A stretch of 64,000 bases of DNA from an uncultured Porphyromonadaceae bacterium (lineage in GTDB: Bacteria > Bacteroidota > Bacteroidia > Bacteroidales > Muribaculaceae). Under the pieces are notes generated by a model that was not told the origin of the DNA, ran no database searches, and was given only the letters and a program-made list of their open reading frames with translations. Every line of letters begins with the position of its first letter. The stretch's first letter is position 1. Shown piece by piece: positions 1 through 8,800 of the stretch. The DNA lies in assembly GCA_947567425.1 (NCBI GenBank), contig CANOLV010000014.1, forward strand, positions 1-64,000, read 5' to 3'. The translations under genes were made by a program, and so were the position numbers.

Positions 1-55
1 TTTGGCGTATACACGCTTTCCAGGCGTGCCTCTTCAACCACTCGAGCATCACTCC
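1..55 (-). tRNA. tRNA-Ser(GGA), 3' part outside the window
   Basis: On the minus strand the first 55 bases read as the 5' part of a class II tRNA. The acceptor strand GGAGTGA is followed by TG, a D-arm containing GAGTGGTTGAAGAGG, an anticodon stem CACGC/GCGTG and the loop CTGGAAA (plus positions 17-23), which gives anticodon GGA. The next bases, TATACGCC, are the start of the long variable arm typical of tRNA-Ser. The T-arm and 3' end lie left of base 1. The match to bacterial serine tRNAs is close, so the identity is fairly secure although the gene is incomplete. Confidence 0.85.
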
Positions 56-107
56 ATGATTTGGTTGTTGTCGGTCCTGACATGTATCTCCGACCGTTTT
101 GCTTGTG

Positions 108-115
108 CAAAGGTA
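108..115 (-). promoter_or_regulatory. -7 promoter element upstream of tRNA-Ser
   Basis: The minus strand reads TACCTTTG, an exact match to the Bacteroidetes -7 consensus TAnnTTTG, about 50 bases upstream of the tRNA 5' end. No convincing -33 TTTG lies 19-21 bases further upstream. Confidence 0.5.
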
Positions 116-174
116 GTAATAATATTTCAATTAAATGCCATCACGAAGACATTTTTTGCCATGCATCTCCGCTT

Positions 175-1050
175 TTAATCCGTTTTAGCCAGAAAACGGC
201 ATATCTTAGGCATTAATTCCGTGGCTGTTAAACGTCCATATTCATACACCCGCATCATCTTCTGCGGATCTGACTCTATACGGCTGATGTTAAGCGGCCT
301 CTCCGGAGCTATCACCAAAGCCCTGCCGGCACGCTCCTCCTCATCAATATACCGTAGCTGTTCATTATACATCTCATGCCTTATGGCCATGGCACGAGCC
401 ACTGCGGGATACTTCCTTAATGCGATGTCAAAAAACCATTTCTTAACCGGTCGTTTAAAATAATCGCGCGGTTGAGTCAGAACTACGATGCAAGCTCCAT
501 AGCCATGCTCACGAAAGTATTTAAGAGGTATCGAGTCGGTGATACCGCCATCGAGCATGCGCCTGCCGTCGTCGACAATGACCGGCTTGGTGACCACCGG
601 CATCGAAGCGGAAGCTCTCATCCACTCCAAGGATTGATATGTGACCTCGCACATATTGTAGTACACGGGGGTACCGGTGTCCACGTCGGTCGTAACCATC
701 ACAAATTCCATGGGCGAACGCTCAAATGCCTCCTTATCAAACCGGTCGAGTTTCTCCGGCAGTTCATGGTAGGCAAATTCAGCGCCCACAAGGTCGCCGG
801 TGCGCAACAGCGTGCGCCATCCCATATAACGTGGATCGCGCCCGTATCGCAAGTTATAGCGTATCACACGCCCGGGCTGGTGCGACTTGTAGTTGCATCC
901 GAAGCAGGCACCGGCCGACACACCTATTATGCCGTCGAATGTGACATTGTTGGCCATCATCACATCCATCACTCCGGCAGAGAACAGCCCGCGCATGGCT
1001 CCTCCCTCCAATACAAGTCCGCGTTTGCCGTCACATGCAGTCATCGCCAT
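175..1050 (-). CDS. Patatin-like phospholipase family protein
   Basis: A 291-residue serine lipid acyl hydrolase of the bacterial patatin family (YjjU-like). The oxyanion-hole glycines GGAMRG are at residues 16-21, the nucleophile elbow GVSAG puts the catalytic serine at 45, and the dyad aspartate is in DGG at 167-169. The family hydrolyses acyl esters of phospholipids; the substrate here is unknown. There is no signal peptide, so a cytoplasmic or membrane-peripheral enzyme is expected. It starts 11 bp after the stop of the fructose-bisphosphatase gene on the same strand and is probably co-transcribed with it. A second in-frame ATG two codons in is an alternative start. Confidence 0.85.
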   Translation of the reverse strand: MAMTACDGKRGLVLEGGAMRGLFSAGVMDVMMANNVTFDGIIGVSAGACFGCNYKSHQPGRVIRYNLRYGRDPRYMGWRTLLRTGDLVGAEFAYHELPEKLDRFDKEAFERSPMEFVMVTTDVDTGTPVYYNMCEVTYQSLEWMRASASMPVVTKPVIVDDGRRMLDGGITDSIPLKYFREHGYGACIVVLTQPRDYFKRPVKKWFFDIALRKYPAVARAMAIRHEMYNEQLRYIDEEERAGRALVIAPERPLNISRIESDPQKMMRVYEYGRLTATELMPKICRFLAKTD

Positions 1051-1061
1051 CTCCCGCCACC

Positions 1062-3077
1062 CTATTTCACCACATGCTCCTTGATTATACCATGACGGTA
1101 GGCATACAGAAGCTCCGTCAGCTCCTCAATCTGCGACATCAACAATCGTCCCTGATCTGTGTCGCGAACCCGCATGCGCTTTGAGCTGAGTTCCACTATC
1201 TGGGTGGTGCTTTTAATGTCCGAACCGGTTCTGACAGCCTCCTCGGTCGAAGTAAACGGCTCATGCTGAACCAACTGAAATCCACGGCTATGGTACACGA
1301 GCGTATATCCCGCGATACCGGTCGTGTCATGGTAAGCTTTTGCAAAACCGCCGTCGATCACCATCAGCTTGCCGTTGGCCCGTATAGGTGTCTCCCCTTT
1401 GTTGATCTTCACCGGCACATGGCCGTTTATTATATGACGGTGTTCGCCCTCGACTCCAAAGGCATCCAATATCATGTCGCACACCGCCTCGTCATTGCGC
1501 AGTTTATAATAATAGCCCTTCTCCTCATAATGCATGCTCTTATCCTTAAGGAAATAACGCTCGAAAGTGGCCATCTTTGACTTGTCAAACAGAGGCGAAT
1601 CCGGACCGCACCAAAGATACCAGTAATAGTCCACCGCATAATCCCGCTCTGAATCCGACGTGTCTGAATTGAATGCCGAACGCATCAGCATGCCCACATG
1701 GTGCATCAGTTCTCGGCCCTTGTATTTGACTCCGTTGACGTCCACCTCCTTAAGTGTACCGTCGGCGTTGAGAGGGAGCGAAGCGTGAAACAGCAGATTG
1801 GAATTATAGATCCCATACATGCATCCATGCGTAAACATGCACTGCACATGCTTCTTAAGCTTGTCGCTCACCTGGAATGAATGGTGGATTTTATCCATAA
1901 GGTCCTTTTCCTCGGGAGTGAGCCGGTAAGGATCGTCCGGATCTATTGTGGGGAAGTGGGAGTCGGTCATCTCATATTCCTTGCCGTTATAGACAAACAC
2001 CCCCCTCTCCTTATCGATATACTCAAGCAACTTACGGTCCGACATGCCCCACTGCGGATGCTTGTCGATCAGTCCGGCTTCAAGTTTAAACTGGATGATG
2101 CTTATGGCCTTGTGCATCTGACCCAACAGGCGTCTCGACTTTTCATCATAGTCGTTATTGTCAGGATCCACTTTAGGCCCGAAGTTCTCACATGGATCCG
2201 CGCCGTAGGTCTCCATGGCAAATGTGGCCAAAGGCACCAGATTTATGCCGTAGCCATCCTCCAGAGTTGCCATATTGCCATACCTCAACGACAAGCGCAG
2301 CACATTGGCGATGCAGGCGTTATTACCTGCGGCCGCACCCATCCACAGCGCATCATGATTACCCCACTGCATGTCAAACTTATCGTATTCACACAAAGTA
2401 TCCATGATTATATGCGCTCCTGGCCCACGGTCGAACACATCGCCGAGCACGTGCAGCTGATCTATGCTCAGACGTTGGATCACATTGCACAGGGCTATGA
2501 TAAACTCGTCGGCCTGGCCGGTCGATATAATTGTTTCTATGATGCGGCTGAAATAAGCATGTTTGTCGTCGTCCGAAGGCGACTCATGCAGAAGCTCCTC
2601 TATTATATATGCAAACTCCTTCGGCAAAGCTTTCCTGACTTTCGACCTTGTATACTTCGACGACACAGACTGGCACACCCTTATCAGACGGTGCAGGGTG
2701 ATATTGTAGAAATCCTCCAGATCATTCTCCTCGGCTTTCTGATATTCGAGTTTACGCTCCGGATAGTATATAAGTGTGCACAGCGACTTTATGTCCTGGT
2801 CGCGCATCGAATTGCCGAACAGTTCCGTGACCTTACGCTTAATGTTTCCGGATGCATTTTTGAGTATATGGCGGAATGCCTCATGCTCCCCGTGCAGGTC
2901 GGCTACAAAATGCTCCGTTCCCTTCGGCAGGTTCAGAATCGCCTCGAGATTGATTATTTCCGTACTGGCGGCTGTTATATTGTTGAAAGTCTGCGACAGC
3001 AATTCGAGCACACGCCTGTCATTCTCTATTTTCTGTGGAGTTATATGTTGTTTCTGAGTAGTCATGTTTAAGTGCAT
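1062..3077 (-). CDS. fbp: Class III fructose-1,6-bisphosphatase
   Basis: A 671-residue enzyme of the Firmicutes/Bacteroidetes-type (class III) fructose-1,6-bisphosphatase family, which removes the 1-phosphate of fructose 1,6-bisphosphate in gluconeogenesis. The metallophosphoesterase signatures are visible: DLHGEHE (60-66), GDVFDRG (212-218) and GNHD (239-242). Length and the N-terminal stretch AASTEIINLEAILNLPKGTE fit the family. An in-frame ATG at 3065 (MTTQKQ) is an alternative start that would match family N-termini better. The gene is divergent from mltG and has its own -7 motif. It probably leads a two-gene unit with the patatin gene. Confidence 0.93.
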   Translation of the reverse strand: MHLNMTTQKQHITPQKIENDRRVLELLSQTFNNITAASTEIINLEAILNLPKGTEHFVADLHGEHEAFRHILKNASGNIKRKVTELFGNSMRDQDIKSLCTLIYYPERKLEYQKAEENDLEDFYNITLHRLIRVCQSVSSKYTRSKVRKALPKEFAYIIEELLHESPSDDDKHAYFSRIIETIISTGQADEFIIALCNVIQRLSIDQLHVLGDVFDRGPGAHIIMDTLCEYDKFDMQWGNHDALWMGAAAGNNACIANVLRLSLRYGNMATLEDGYGINLVPLATFAMETYGADPCENFGPKVDPDNNDYDEKSRRLLGQMHKAISIIQFKLEAGLIDKHPQWGMSDRKLLEYIDKERGVFVYNGKEYEMTDSHFPTIDPDDPYRLTPEEKDLMDKIHHSFQVSDKLKKHVQCMFTHGCMYGIYNSNLLFHASLPLNADGTLKEVDVNGVKYKGRELMHHVGMLMRSAFNSDTSDSERDYAVDYYWYLWCGPDSPLFDKSKMATFERYFLKDKSMHYEEKGYYYKLRNDEAVCDMILDAFGVEGEHRHIINGHVPVKINKGETPIRANGKLMVIDGGFAKAYHDTTGIAGYTLVYHSRGFQLVQHEPFTSTEEAVRTGSDIKSTTQIVELSSKRMRVRDTDQGRLLMSQIEELTELLYAYRHGIIKEHVVK

Positions 3078-3156
3078 GTATGAATATTATAGGGATAGCT
3101 TAATTTTATACAGGCCGCTGGCCCCTACCGGCATCACTGGGTGCCGATAGCACCCA

Positions 3157-3164
3157 CAAAGATA
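3157..3164 (-). promoter_or_regulatory. -7 promoter element for fbp
   Basis: The minus strand reads TATCTTTG (TAnnTTTG). It lies about 80 bases before the fbp start, in the 200-bp divergent spacer with mltG. The nearest TTTG is 14 bases upstream, shorter than the usual 19-21, so the -33 is uncertain. Confidence 0.45.
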
Positions 3165-3250
3165 GCAAACAATCATAACAAAAGGAATCAATGACAGACT
3201 TTTTTAACGTAAAATTCAATTCATTTATCCTCCGTCATCCCAATTATCAC

Positions 3251-3258
3251 TACCTTTG
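3251..3258 (+). promoter_or_regulatory. -7 promoter element for mltG
   Basis: TACCTTTG matches TAnnTTTG exactly and lies 20 bases before the mltG start codon, which gives a short leader. The -33 region holds only a TTTA-like match at 24 bases. Confidence 0.5.
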
Positions 3259-3278
3259 CACCATAAACCACTAACCGC

Positions 3279-4304
3279 ATGGACAAAAAAAGCATCATTC
3301 GATGGAGCCTATCCTCTCTGGCTATAGTAGTAATCGCATCGGTCACGGCGCTGGCCTATTGGAGCCATCTGGCATATACCCGCTATCAAGGCCCGGACGA
3401 CGTTTGGATATTCATTCCGGCCGACGCCGACGCCGCCTACATACGCTCGCAGCTCTCTGAAAAAGCTGGTGACGCAGGCAAAAATGCGGCACGCCTATGG
3501 TCATGGTACAAAAGCGACACACGAAAAGCTCACGGCGCTTACAAGATAACGCCCGGCACTTCTGCCGTTGACATATTCAAAGCCATATCAAGAGGCAACC
3601 AGACCCCCGTAAAACTGACTTTCAACAACGTCCGCACCATCGGACAACTGACTTCGCGAATAGCTTCGCGCATGGAGATGGACTCGACAAGCCTTTCGGC
3701 AGCTATTGATTCGATCCTGCCGGAAAGCGGATTTTCCAAAGCCACATACATAGCGGCGTTCCTGCCCGACACATACGAATTTTATTGGACAGCATCGCCG
3801 GCGAAAGTTGTCGACACCCTGCTGAAACACCGCAACCGGTTCTGGAACGACACCCGGCGAGCTAAAGCCAAAGCGCTCGGACTCAATCCGGTCCAAGTGG
3901 CCACAGTGGCATCAATAGCCGAAGAGGAGACCAACAGCTGCTCCGAGCGAGGCACAGTAGCGCGTCTTTACCTCAACCGCATACATCGGGGCATGCCGCT
4001 GCAGGCCGACCCCACAGTCAAATTTGCCATCGGCGACTTCACGTTAAAGCGCATCACCCAAAAGCACCTCGACACGCCATCACCATACAACACTTACCGC
4101 GTCAACGGTCTGCCACCCGGACCCATAAGGATGCCGGAAGCCGCCACACTCGATGCTGTGCTCGATTCACGACCCCACCCTTACATATACATGTGTGCCA
4201 AAGAGGACTTCTCCGGACGCCACAACTTCACCTCCGACTACTCGACTCACATGAAAAATGCCGCGAGATACCGTCAGGAACTAAACAAACGAAATATAAA
4301 GTAG
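3279..4304 (+). CDS. mltG: Endolytic murein transglycosylase MltG
   Basis: A 341-residue YceG-fold protein. One N-terminal membrane helix spans roughly residues 9-29; the rest is periplasmic, with a LysM-like segment (about 40-105) followed by the catalytic domain. The family motif ASIAEEET begins at residue 211, and Glu215 aligns with the catalytic Glu of E. coli MltG (ASIVEKET). LQADPTVKFAIG (241-252) is the second conserved block. MltG cleaves nascent glycan strands near the membrane and sets their length. It is followed after 2 bp by the DUF2007 gene, so the two are translationally close. Length is typical. Confidence 0.93.
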   Translation: MDKKSIIRWSLSSLAIVVIASVTALAYWSHLAYTRYQGPDDVWIFIPADADAAYIRSQLSEKAGDAGKNAARLWSWYKSDTRKAHGAYKITPGTSAVDIFKAISRGNQTPVKLTFNNVRTIGQLTSRIASRMEMDSTSLSAAIDSILPESGFSKATYIAAFLPDTYEFYWTASPAKVVDTLLKHRNRFWNDTRRAKAKALGLNPVQVATVASIAEEETNSCSERGTVARLYLNRIHRGMPLQADPTVKFAIGDFTLKRITQKHLDTPSPYNTYRVNGLPPGPIRMPEAATLDAVLDSRPHPYIYMCAKEDFSGRHNFTSDYSTHMKNAARYRQELNKRNIK

Positions 4305-4306
4305 CC

Positions 4307-4576
4307 ATGAAAAAAGCCAACGGCACAAACCCGGACGACCTCGTCGAATTCGACTCATTTCAAAACGTTGCCGACGCATATATAGCCAAAGGAATCCTTG
4401 AGACCAACGGCGTCCAATGCGTAGTCAACGGACAGCTAATGTCCACACTCTATTATGGAGTGCCCGGACTGGATGCGCGTCTTTACGTGAGGCAAAAAGA
4501 CCTCGCGCTCGCCCGGCGCATCATGGATTCAAACCTTAATGCGGCCGACGATGCTATCGATCCTGACCGGCAGTAA
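4307..4576 (+). CDS. DUF2007 domain protein (putative signal-transducing protein)
   Basis: A small soluble protein of 89 residues, starting at the ATG (MKKANGTN) 2 bp after the mltG stop. The segment EFDSFQNVADAYIAKGILE, then a short hydrophilic turn and ARLYVRQKDLALARRIM, is the DUF2007 pattern: a ferredoxin-like alpha/beta fold whose name suggests signalling but which has no proven function. An open frame extends upstream into mltG, but translation from there would overlap the neighbour by more than 100 bp; the ATG at 4307 is preferred. The gene sits between mltG and the primary sigma factor. Confidence 0.8.
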   Translation: MKKANGTNPDDLVEFDSFQNVADAYIAKGILETNGVQCVVNGQLMSTLYYGVPGLDARLYVRQKDLALARRIMDSNLNAADDAIDPDRQ

Positions 4577-4618
4577 GCACTAAAGTATGCTATTTACTGT
4601 TGTATTTTCGTAACCCGG

Positions 4619-4646
4619 AAAGCGTTATACGTCTCAAAAGCGTTAT
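4619..4646 (+). repeat. Pair of 10-bp direct repeats upstream of the sigma factor gene
   Basis: AAAGCGTTAT occurs at 4619-4628 and again at 4637-4646 (start-to-start 18 bp), about 60-90 bases before the -7 element of the sigma factor gene. It could be a tandem protein-binding site; no function is known. Confidence 0.4.
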
Positions 4647-4706
4647 TAAAACGAATATTTACTCAAATTTCAGCCATTACGCCACTGTTATTACAAGAAA
4701 TATTCG

Positions 4707-4714
4707 TAACTTTG
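4707..4714 (+). promoter_or_regulatory. -7 promoter element of the primary sigma factor gene
   Basis: TAACTTTG matches TAnnTTTG, 27 bases before the start codon. No TTTG lies at the expected -33 position, so an activator or extended recognition may be involved. Confidence 0.55.
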
Positions 4715-4741
4715 TACGCTTAAAATCATGTGTAAATACAG

Positions 4742-5602
4742 ATGAGACAATTAAAAATCACCAAGTCAATCACCAACCGAGAGAGCGCATCGCTTGACAA
4801 ATACCTGCAAGAGATTGGTCGAGAAGACCTTATCACTGTCGAGGAAGAGGTTGAATTGGCTCAACGTATCAGACAAGGAGACGAAGCGGCTTTGGACAAA
4901 CTGACCAGAGCCAATCTGCGTTTCGTGGTTTCGGTAGCCAAACAGTATCAGAATCAGGGACTATCGCTCCCCGACTTAATCAACGAAGGTAACCTTGGAC
5001 TTATCAAGGCGGCTCAGAAATTCGACGAAACACGCGGATTCAAATTCATATCCTACGCCGTTTGGTGGATACGCCAGTCAATCCTACAGGCTCTTGCCGA
5101 ACAGTCAAGAATCGTGCGCCTGCCTCTCAATCAGGTTGGCTCGCTAAACAAGATCAGCAAAGCCCTTTCCAAATTTGAACAGGAGAACGAACGACGTCCC
5201 TCTGCAGAAGAGCTTGCCGACGCACTCGACGTCCCGGTTGAGAAGATTGCCGACACGCTCAAAGTACAAGGCCGGCACATCTCCGTCGACGCTCCGTTTG
5301 TCGAAGGCGAAGACAACAGCCTCCTTGACGTGCTCCCTAACGACGATTCCCCGATGGCAGATGCCACTCTGACTCAGGAATCGCTCTCAAAAGAGGTCGA
5401 ACGTGCACTCAAGCAGCTCCACGAACGCGAAAGAGAGATTCTCAAAATGTTCTTCGGCATAGGATGCCAGGAGATGACTCTTGAAGAAATCGGTGCTAAA
5501 TTTGACTTGACACGCGAACGTGTCCGCCAGATCAAAGAAAAGGCCATCCGACGCCTGAAAGGTCAGAAGAGCAAATTGCTGAAGACCTACCTCGGACAAT
5601 AA
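4742..5602 (+). CDS. rpoD: Primary RNA polymerase sigma factor (RpoD/SigA family, sigma-ABfr type)
   Basis: A 286-residue sigma-70 protein. It begins directly with the region 1.2 motif [25 protein letters not shown] and lacks region 1.1, as the Bacteroidetes housekeeping sigma does. Region 2 contains [42 protein letters not shown] and the -10 recognition helix [10 protein letters not shown]. Region 3 follows, and region 4 carries the helix-turn-helix [28 protein letters not shown] near residues 235-265. It would direct transcription from the TTTG/TAnnTTTG promoters seen across this window. A strong Rho-independent terminator follows. Confidence 0.95.
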   Translation: MRQLKITKSITNRESASLDKYLQEIGREDLITVEEEVELAQRIRQGDEAALDKLTRANLRFVVSVAKQYQNQGLSLPDLINEGNLGLIKAAQKFDETRGFKFISYAVWWIRQSILQALAEQSRIVRLPLNQVGSLNKISKALSKFEQENERRPSAEELADALDVPVEKIADTLKVQGRHISVDAPFVEGEDNSLLDVLPNDDSPMADATLTQESLSKEVERALKQLHEREREILKMFFGIGCQEMTLEEIGAKFDLTRERVRQIKEKAIRRLKGQKSKLLKTYLGQ

Positions 5603-5626
5603 TTTTTTCTCGGATTTATAGTTTTA

Positions 5627-5669
5627 CATCAGGAGTGCCGTCACACGACGGTACTCCTGATGCTTTTTT
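5627..5669 (+). terminator. Rho-independent terminator after rpoD
   Basis: A 16-bp stem (5627-5642 with 5647-5662, one G-T pair) closed by a 4-base loop is followed by C and six T. It is positioned 25 bases after the sigma factor stop. Confidence 0.9.
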
Positions 5670-5757
5670 ACGCCTTTAAATACGGATATCCACATTTTTT
5701 AATATCAATATCCACATTTTAAATGACGGCAAGCGGCATAATTTGGTCAAAAGTGAC

Positions 5758-5765
5758 TAAATTTG
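5758..5765 (+). promoter_or_regulatory. -7 promoter element for the tamB-like operon
   Basis: TAAATTTG matches TAnnTTTG, 41 bases before the tamB-like start. A TTTG at 5742-5745 is only 12 bases upstream and is too near for a normal -33. Confidence 0.45.
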
Positions 5766-5806
5766 TATCTGCTTTCAGATTCTAAATGCGTGTATAAATA
5801 TAATCG

Positions 5807-8800
5807 ATGAACTGGGCGTATAAAATACTCCGCACCATTATTGTTTCGTTTCTGGCATTGAGCATAATCGTGCCGGCCCTTTTATATGCGCTGTTGTCCG
5901 TTCCGGCCATACAGGACATAGCCCGCGACAGAGGTCAACGTGAGCTGTCGGAGCTATTGGGAGCTGAAGTTAACATCGGATCTGTTAACATCGCGCCATT
6001 CAACAAACTCACACTGCACGACATAAGCATAGCAACTGCTCCAGGCGACACAGCTGTCAGGATAACACGTCTTGGCGCCGGTATCCGACTCGGCAAGCTA
6101 TTGCTCCAACGCCGCATAGTCATATCCTACGCTGAAATCATCGGACTCCGCGGACAGTTGTACCGCGACTCAGCCGACGCGCCTCTGAACATACAGCCTA
6201 TCATCGACCATCTTAAATCAGACGACAGCGACAAGCCCAAGCCCGACTACGACCTTAAAGTCAACAATATCGTCATCCGGAAAAGCTCTCTAAGCTACGA
6301 CGTTCTCGACATGCCTCGCCTTACAGGGACAAACGGATTTGACCGTAACCACATTGCCGTCAACGATCTGAGGGCTGACATCCAGGTGCCGAGGATAAGC
6401 AATGACGACTACGAAGTCATAATCAGGAGGCTCGCCATGAAGGAACGGTCAGGACTATCGATTGAATCGCTGAGCGGCACTGCATCGCTGACCGATTCAG
6501 GATTCAGCCTTAAAGAATTCGAGATCGATCTCCCCAACTCTGCCATCCGGCTCGGCGATATAGAATCTGACTATGAAGGATGGGAATCACTCTCCAAAAA
6601 GTGGAATAAGATTCCTGTCGACGTCAGATTCCTCAAAGGTTCCAAGATATATCCGCCTGACCTTTCGGCATTCTACCCTCCGCTTGAAAAATTCGACATG
6701 ACATTCGCGCTTGCTTTCGAAGCCCAGGGATCAGTCGACAGCCTTAGCGTTAAGCACATGGCCATACAGGAACCCGAGACCACCCTCTCGCTTGACATCA
6801 ACGGACTGTATGCCGACGGTCTGCCCTCAGTCGACAGTCTCACCATAGACATCGATGGACTCGACATCGACATCGATGCCCGGCGTCTTGCCGCGGCTCT
6901 CCGCTCAAGGACTATGGGGAACGAACACCTCTGGAACCGCCTTGACAGCATCGGACATGCTTCACTTGCACTGACAGCATCGGCATCACCGGCCCGCACC
7001 GATATTGACGCCGACATAGAGTGCCGGACAGGAGTCGCTTCCGTAACTGCCCAGTTTGACGGCTCGGTATATAATCGCAAAGGAACGCTCTTTGGATCAG
7101 TAGCCATCGAAAACGCCGACATGCGCATGTTCGACGCCGATTTAGGGCCTGTCAGCTTAAGCCTTGATCTGAAAAGTCTGGTTGATAAGAATATCCGATG
7201 GGCTAAAGTCGACGCTATGGTAGATCTTTTTACCTACAAAGGATATGAATATTCAGGAATCAGCACGTCATTCACTGCCGACAGGGAAGTATTGACTGGA
7301 GAATTTGCCATCGACGACGAAAATGTTTCTGCCGAATTCAACGGCGAACTTGGCAGATCCGAAGGCATATATTCCTGCAATGCCCGGCTCAACATACGCC
7401 GTTTTGATCCCGGAAAGCTGAATCTCTACAATAAATATCCCGGATACGCCATGTCCGCAAGAATCGAATCTGCTCTGAAAGGCAATGATTTTGAGAATCT
7501 CGACGGACATCTTTCAATATCTAATTTTGAATTTACCGATTCGCTCCACAACGGCATCGACCTTAACTACCTCTCAGTGCTCGCCTCCGGAACAACCAAT
7601 CCACGCTACATGCTCATACACTCTGACATTCTCGACGGACGCATCAACGGCAATTACAGATTGAAAGACGTAGTACCCACGGCCAGGGGCATAATTGAAG
7701 ACATATTCCCCGCTCTCGCAGGAAATAAGAAACCAGCGGCGCATGCCCATGACGGAACATCGCCGATAAGCCTTAACACACGTCTGGAACTCCGCGAGAA
7801 TGCCACCACACGCCGTTGGCTCGAATTCTTCAAGTCGCCGGTCAAAATCCTTCACCCCGTGTCGGTCAATGCCACTATCGACGGCACCGACCGAATACTC
7901 AAAGCCAGCGTCGATGCCCCGTATCTCCTTCAGAAAGACAAGTTCATCGAGCAGACCGTACTCATATTCAAAGCCGACGGCCGGTCACGCCGGTCATCTC
8001 TCGACTTCTCGACTATATACCCGACTAAGAACGGCAACGCCTCCGTAGAATTAAAAGCATCCGGTCAAACCAACAGACTCGACGCCAACCTGCATTGGGA
8101 CATCGACCGCGACCGTATATTCAAAGGCGATGTGGATCTGTCGGCATTCCTGTCAGAGCATTTGTCCGACGAAGGGGCACGTTCAAATCTGGCTACGCTG
8201 ATCAAGATTAATCCCAGCGAAATGATATTCAACGACACAGTCTGGAACGTCCGGCCCTCCACCATCGACATTCTTGATAAAAAAATCGACATACGCGACT
8301 TTGAAGTCAGTCGCGACAATCAATACGTAAAACTCAACGGCACCGCTTCCGACGATCCCGGCCACTCTATATGCCTGCAGCTCCTCGACATGGATCTCGA
8401 CTATGTATTTGAGTCTCTTGGCATCGGAAACGCCATGTTCGGAGGCACGGCATCTGGAAAATTCTACGCATCAAACCTCTTCAGCAAACAGCCGCAGCTT
8501 GAGACTCCAGGCCTCCACGTCGACGGATTCAAGTATAATTTCAGTGTGCTCGGCGACGCCGACATTGTCAGCCGTTGGGACAATGAATCTAAAGGAGTCG
8601 TCATTGATGCCAAAGTCATCGGCCGGGACAAGCAGACATCCACTATCAACGGAGCTATATATCCGCTTAACGACTCTCTCGACTTCCGGTTCAAGGCCCG
8701 TCATCTGCCCGTCGGGTTTATGAAACCGTTTATGGAGGCATTCACCTCCGACATATCCGGATACGCATCCGGCGATGCCCGTCTGTATGGCACGTTCAAG

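Noticed and set aside
1881-3071. Long open frame (396 codons) on the plus strand over fbp
   Set aside because: It is entirely antisense to a well-supported enzyme gene, and its product is rich in His/Arg/Ile with no family pattern.
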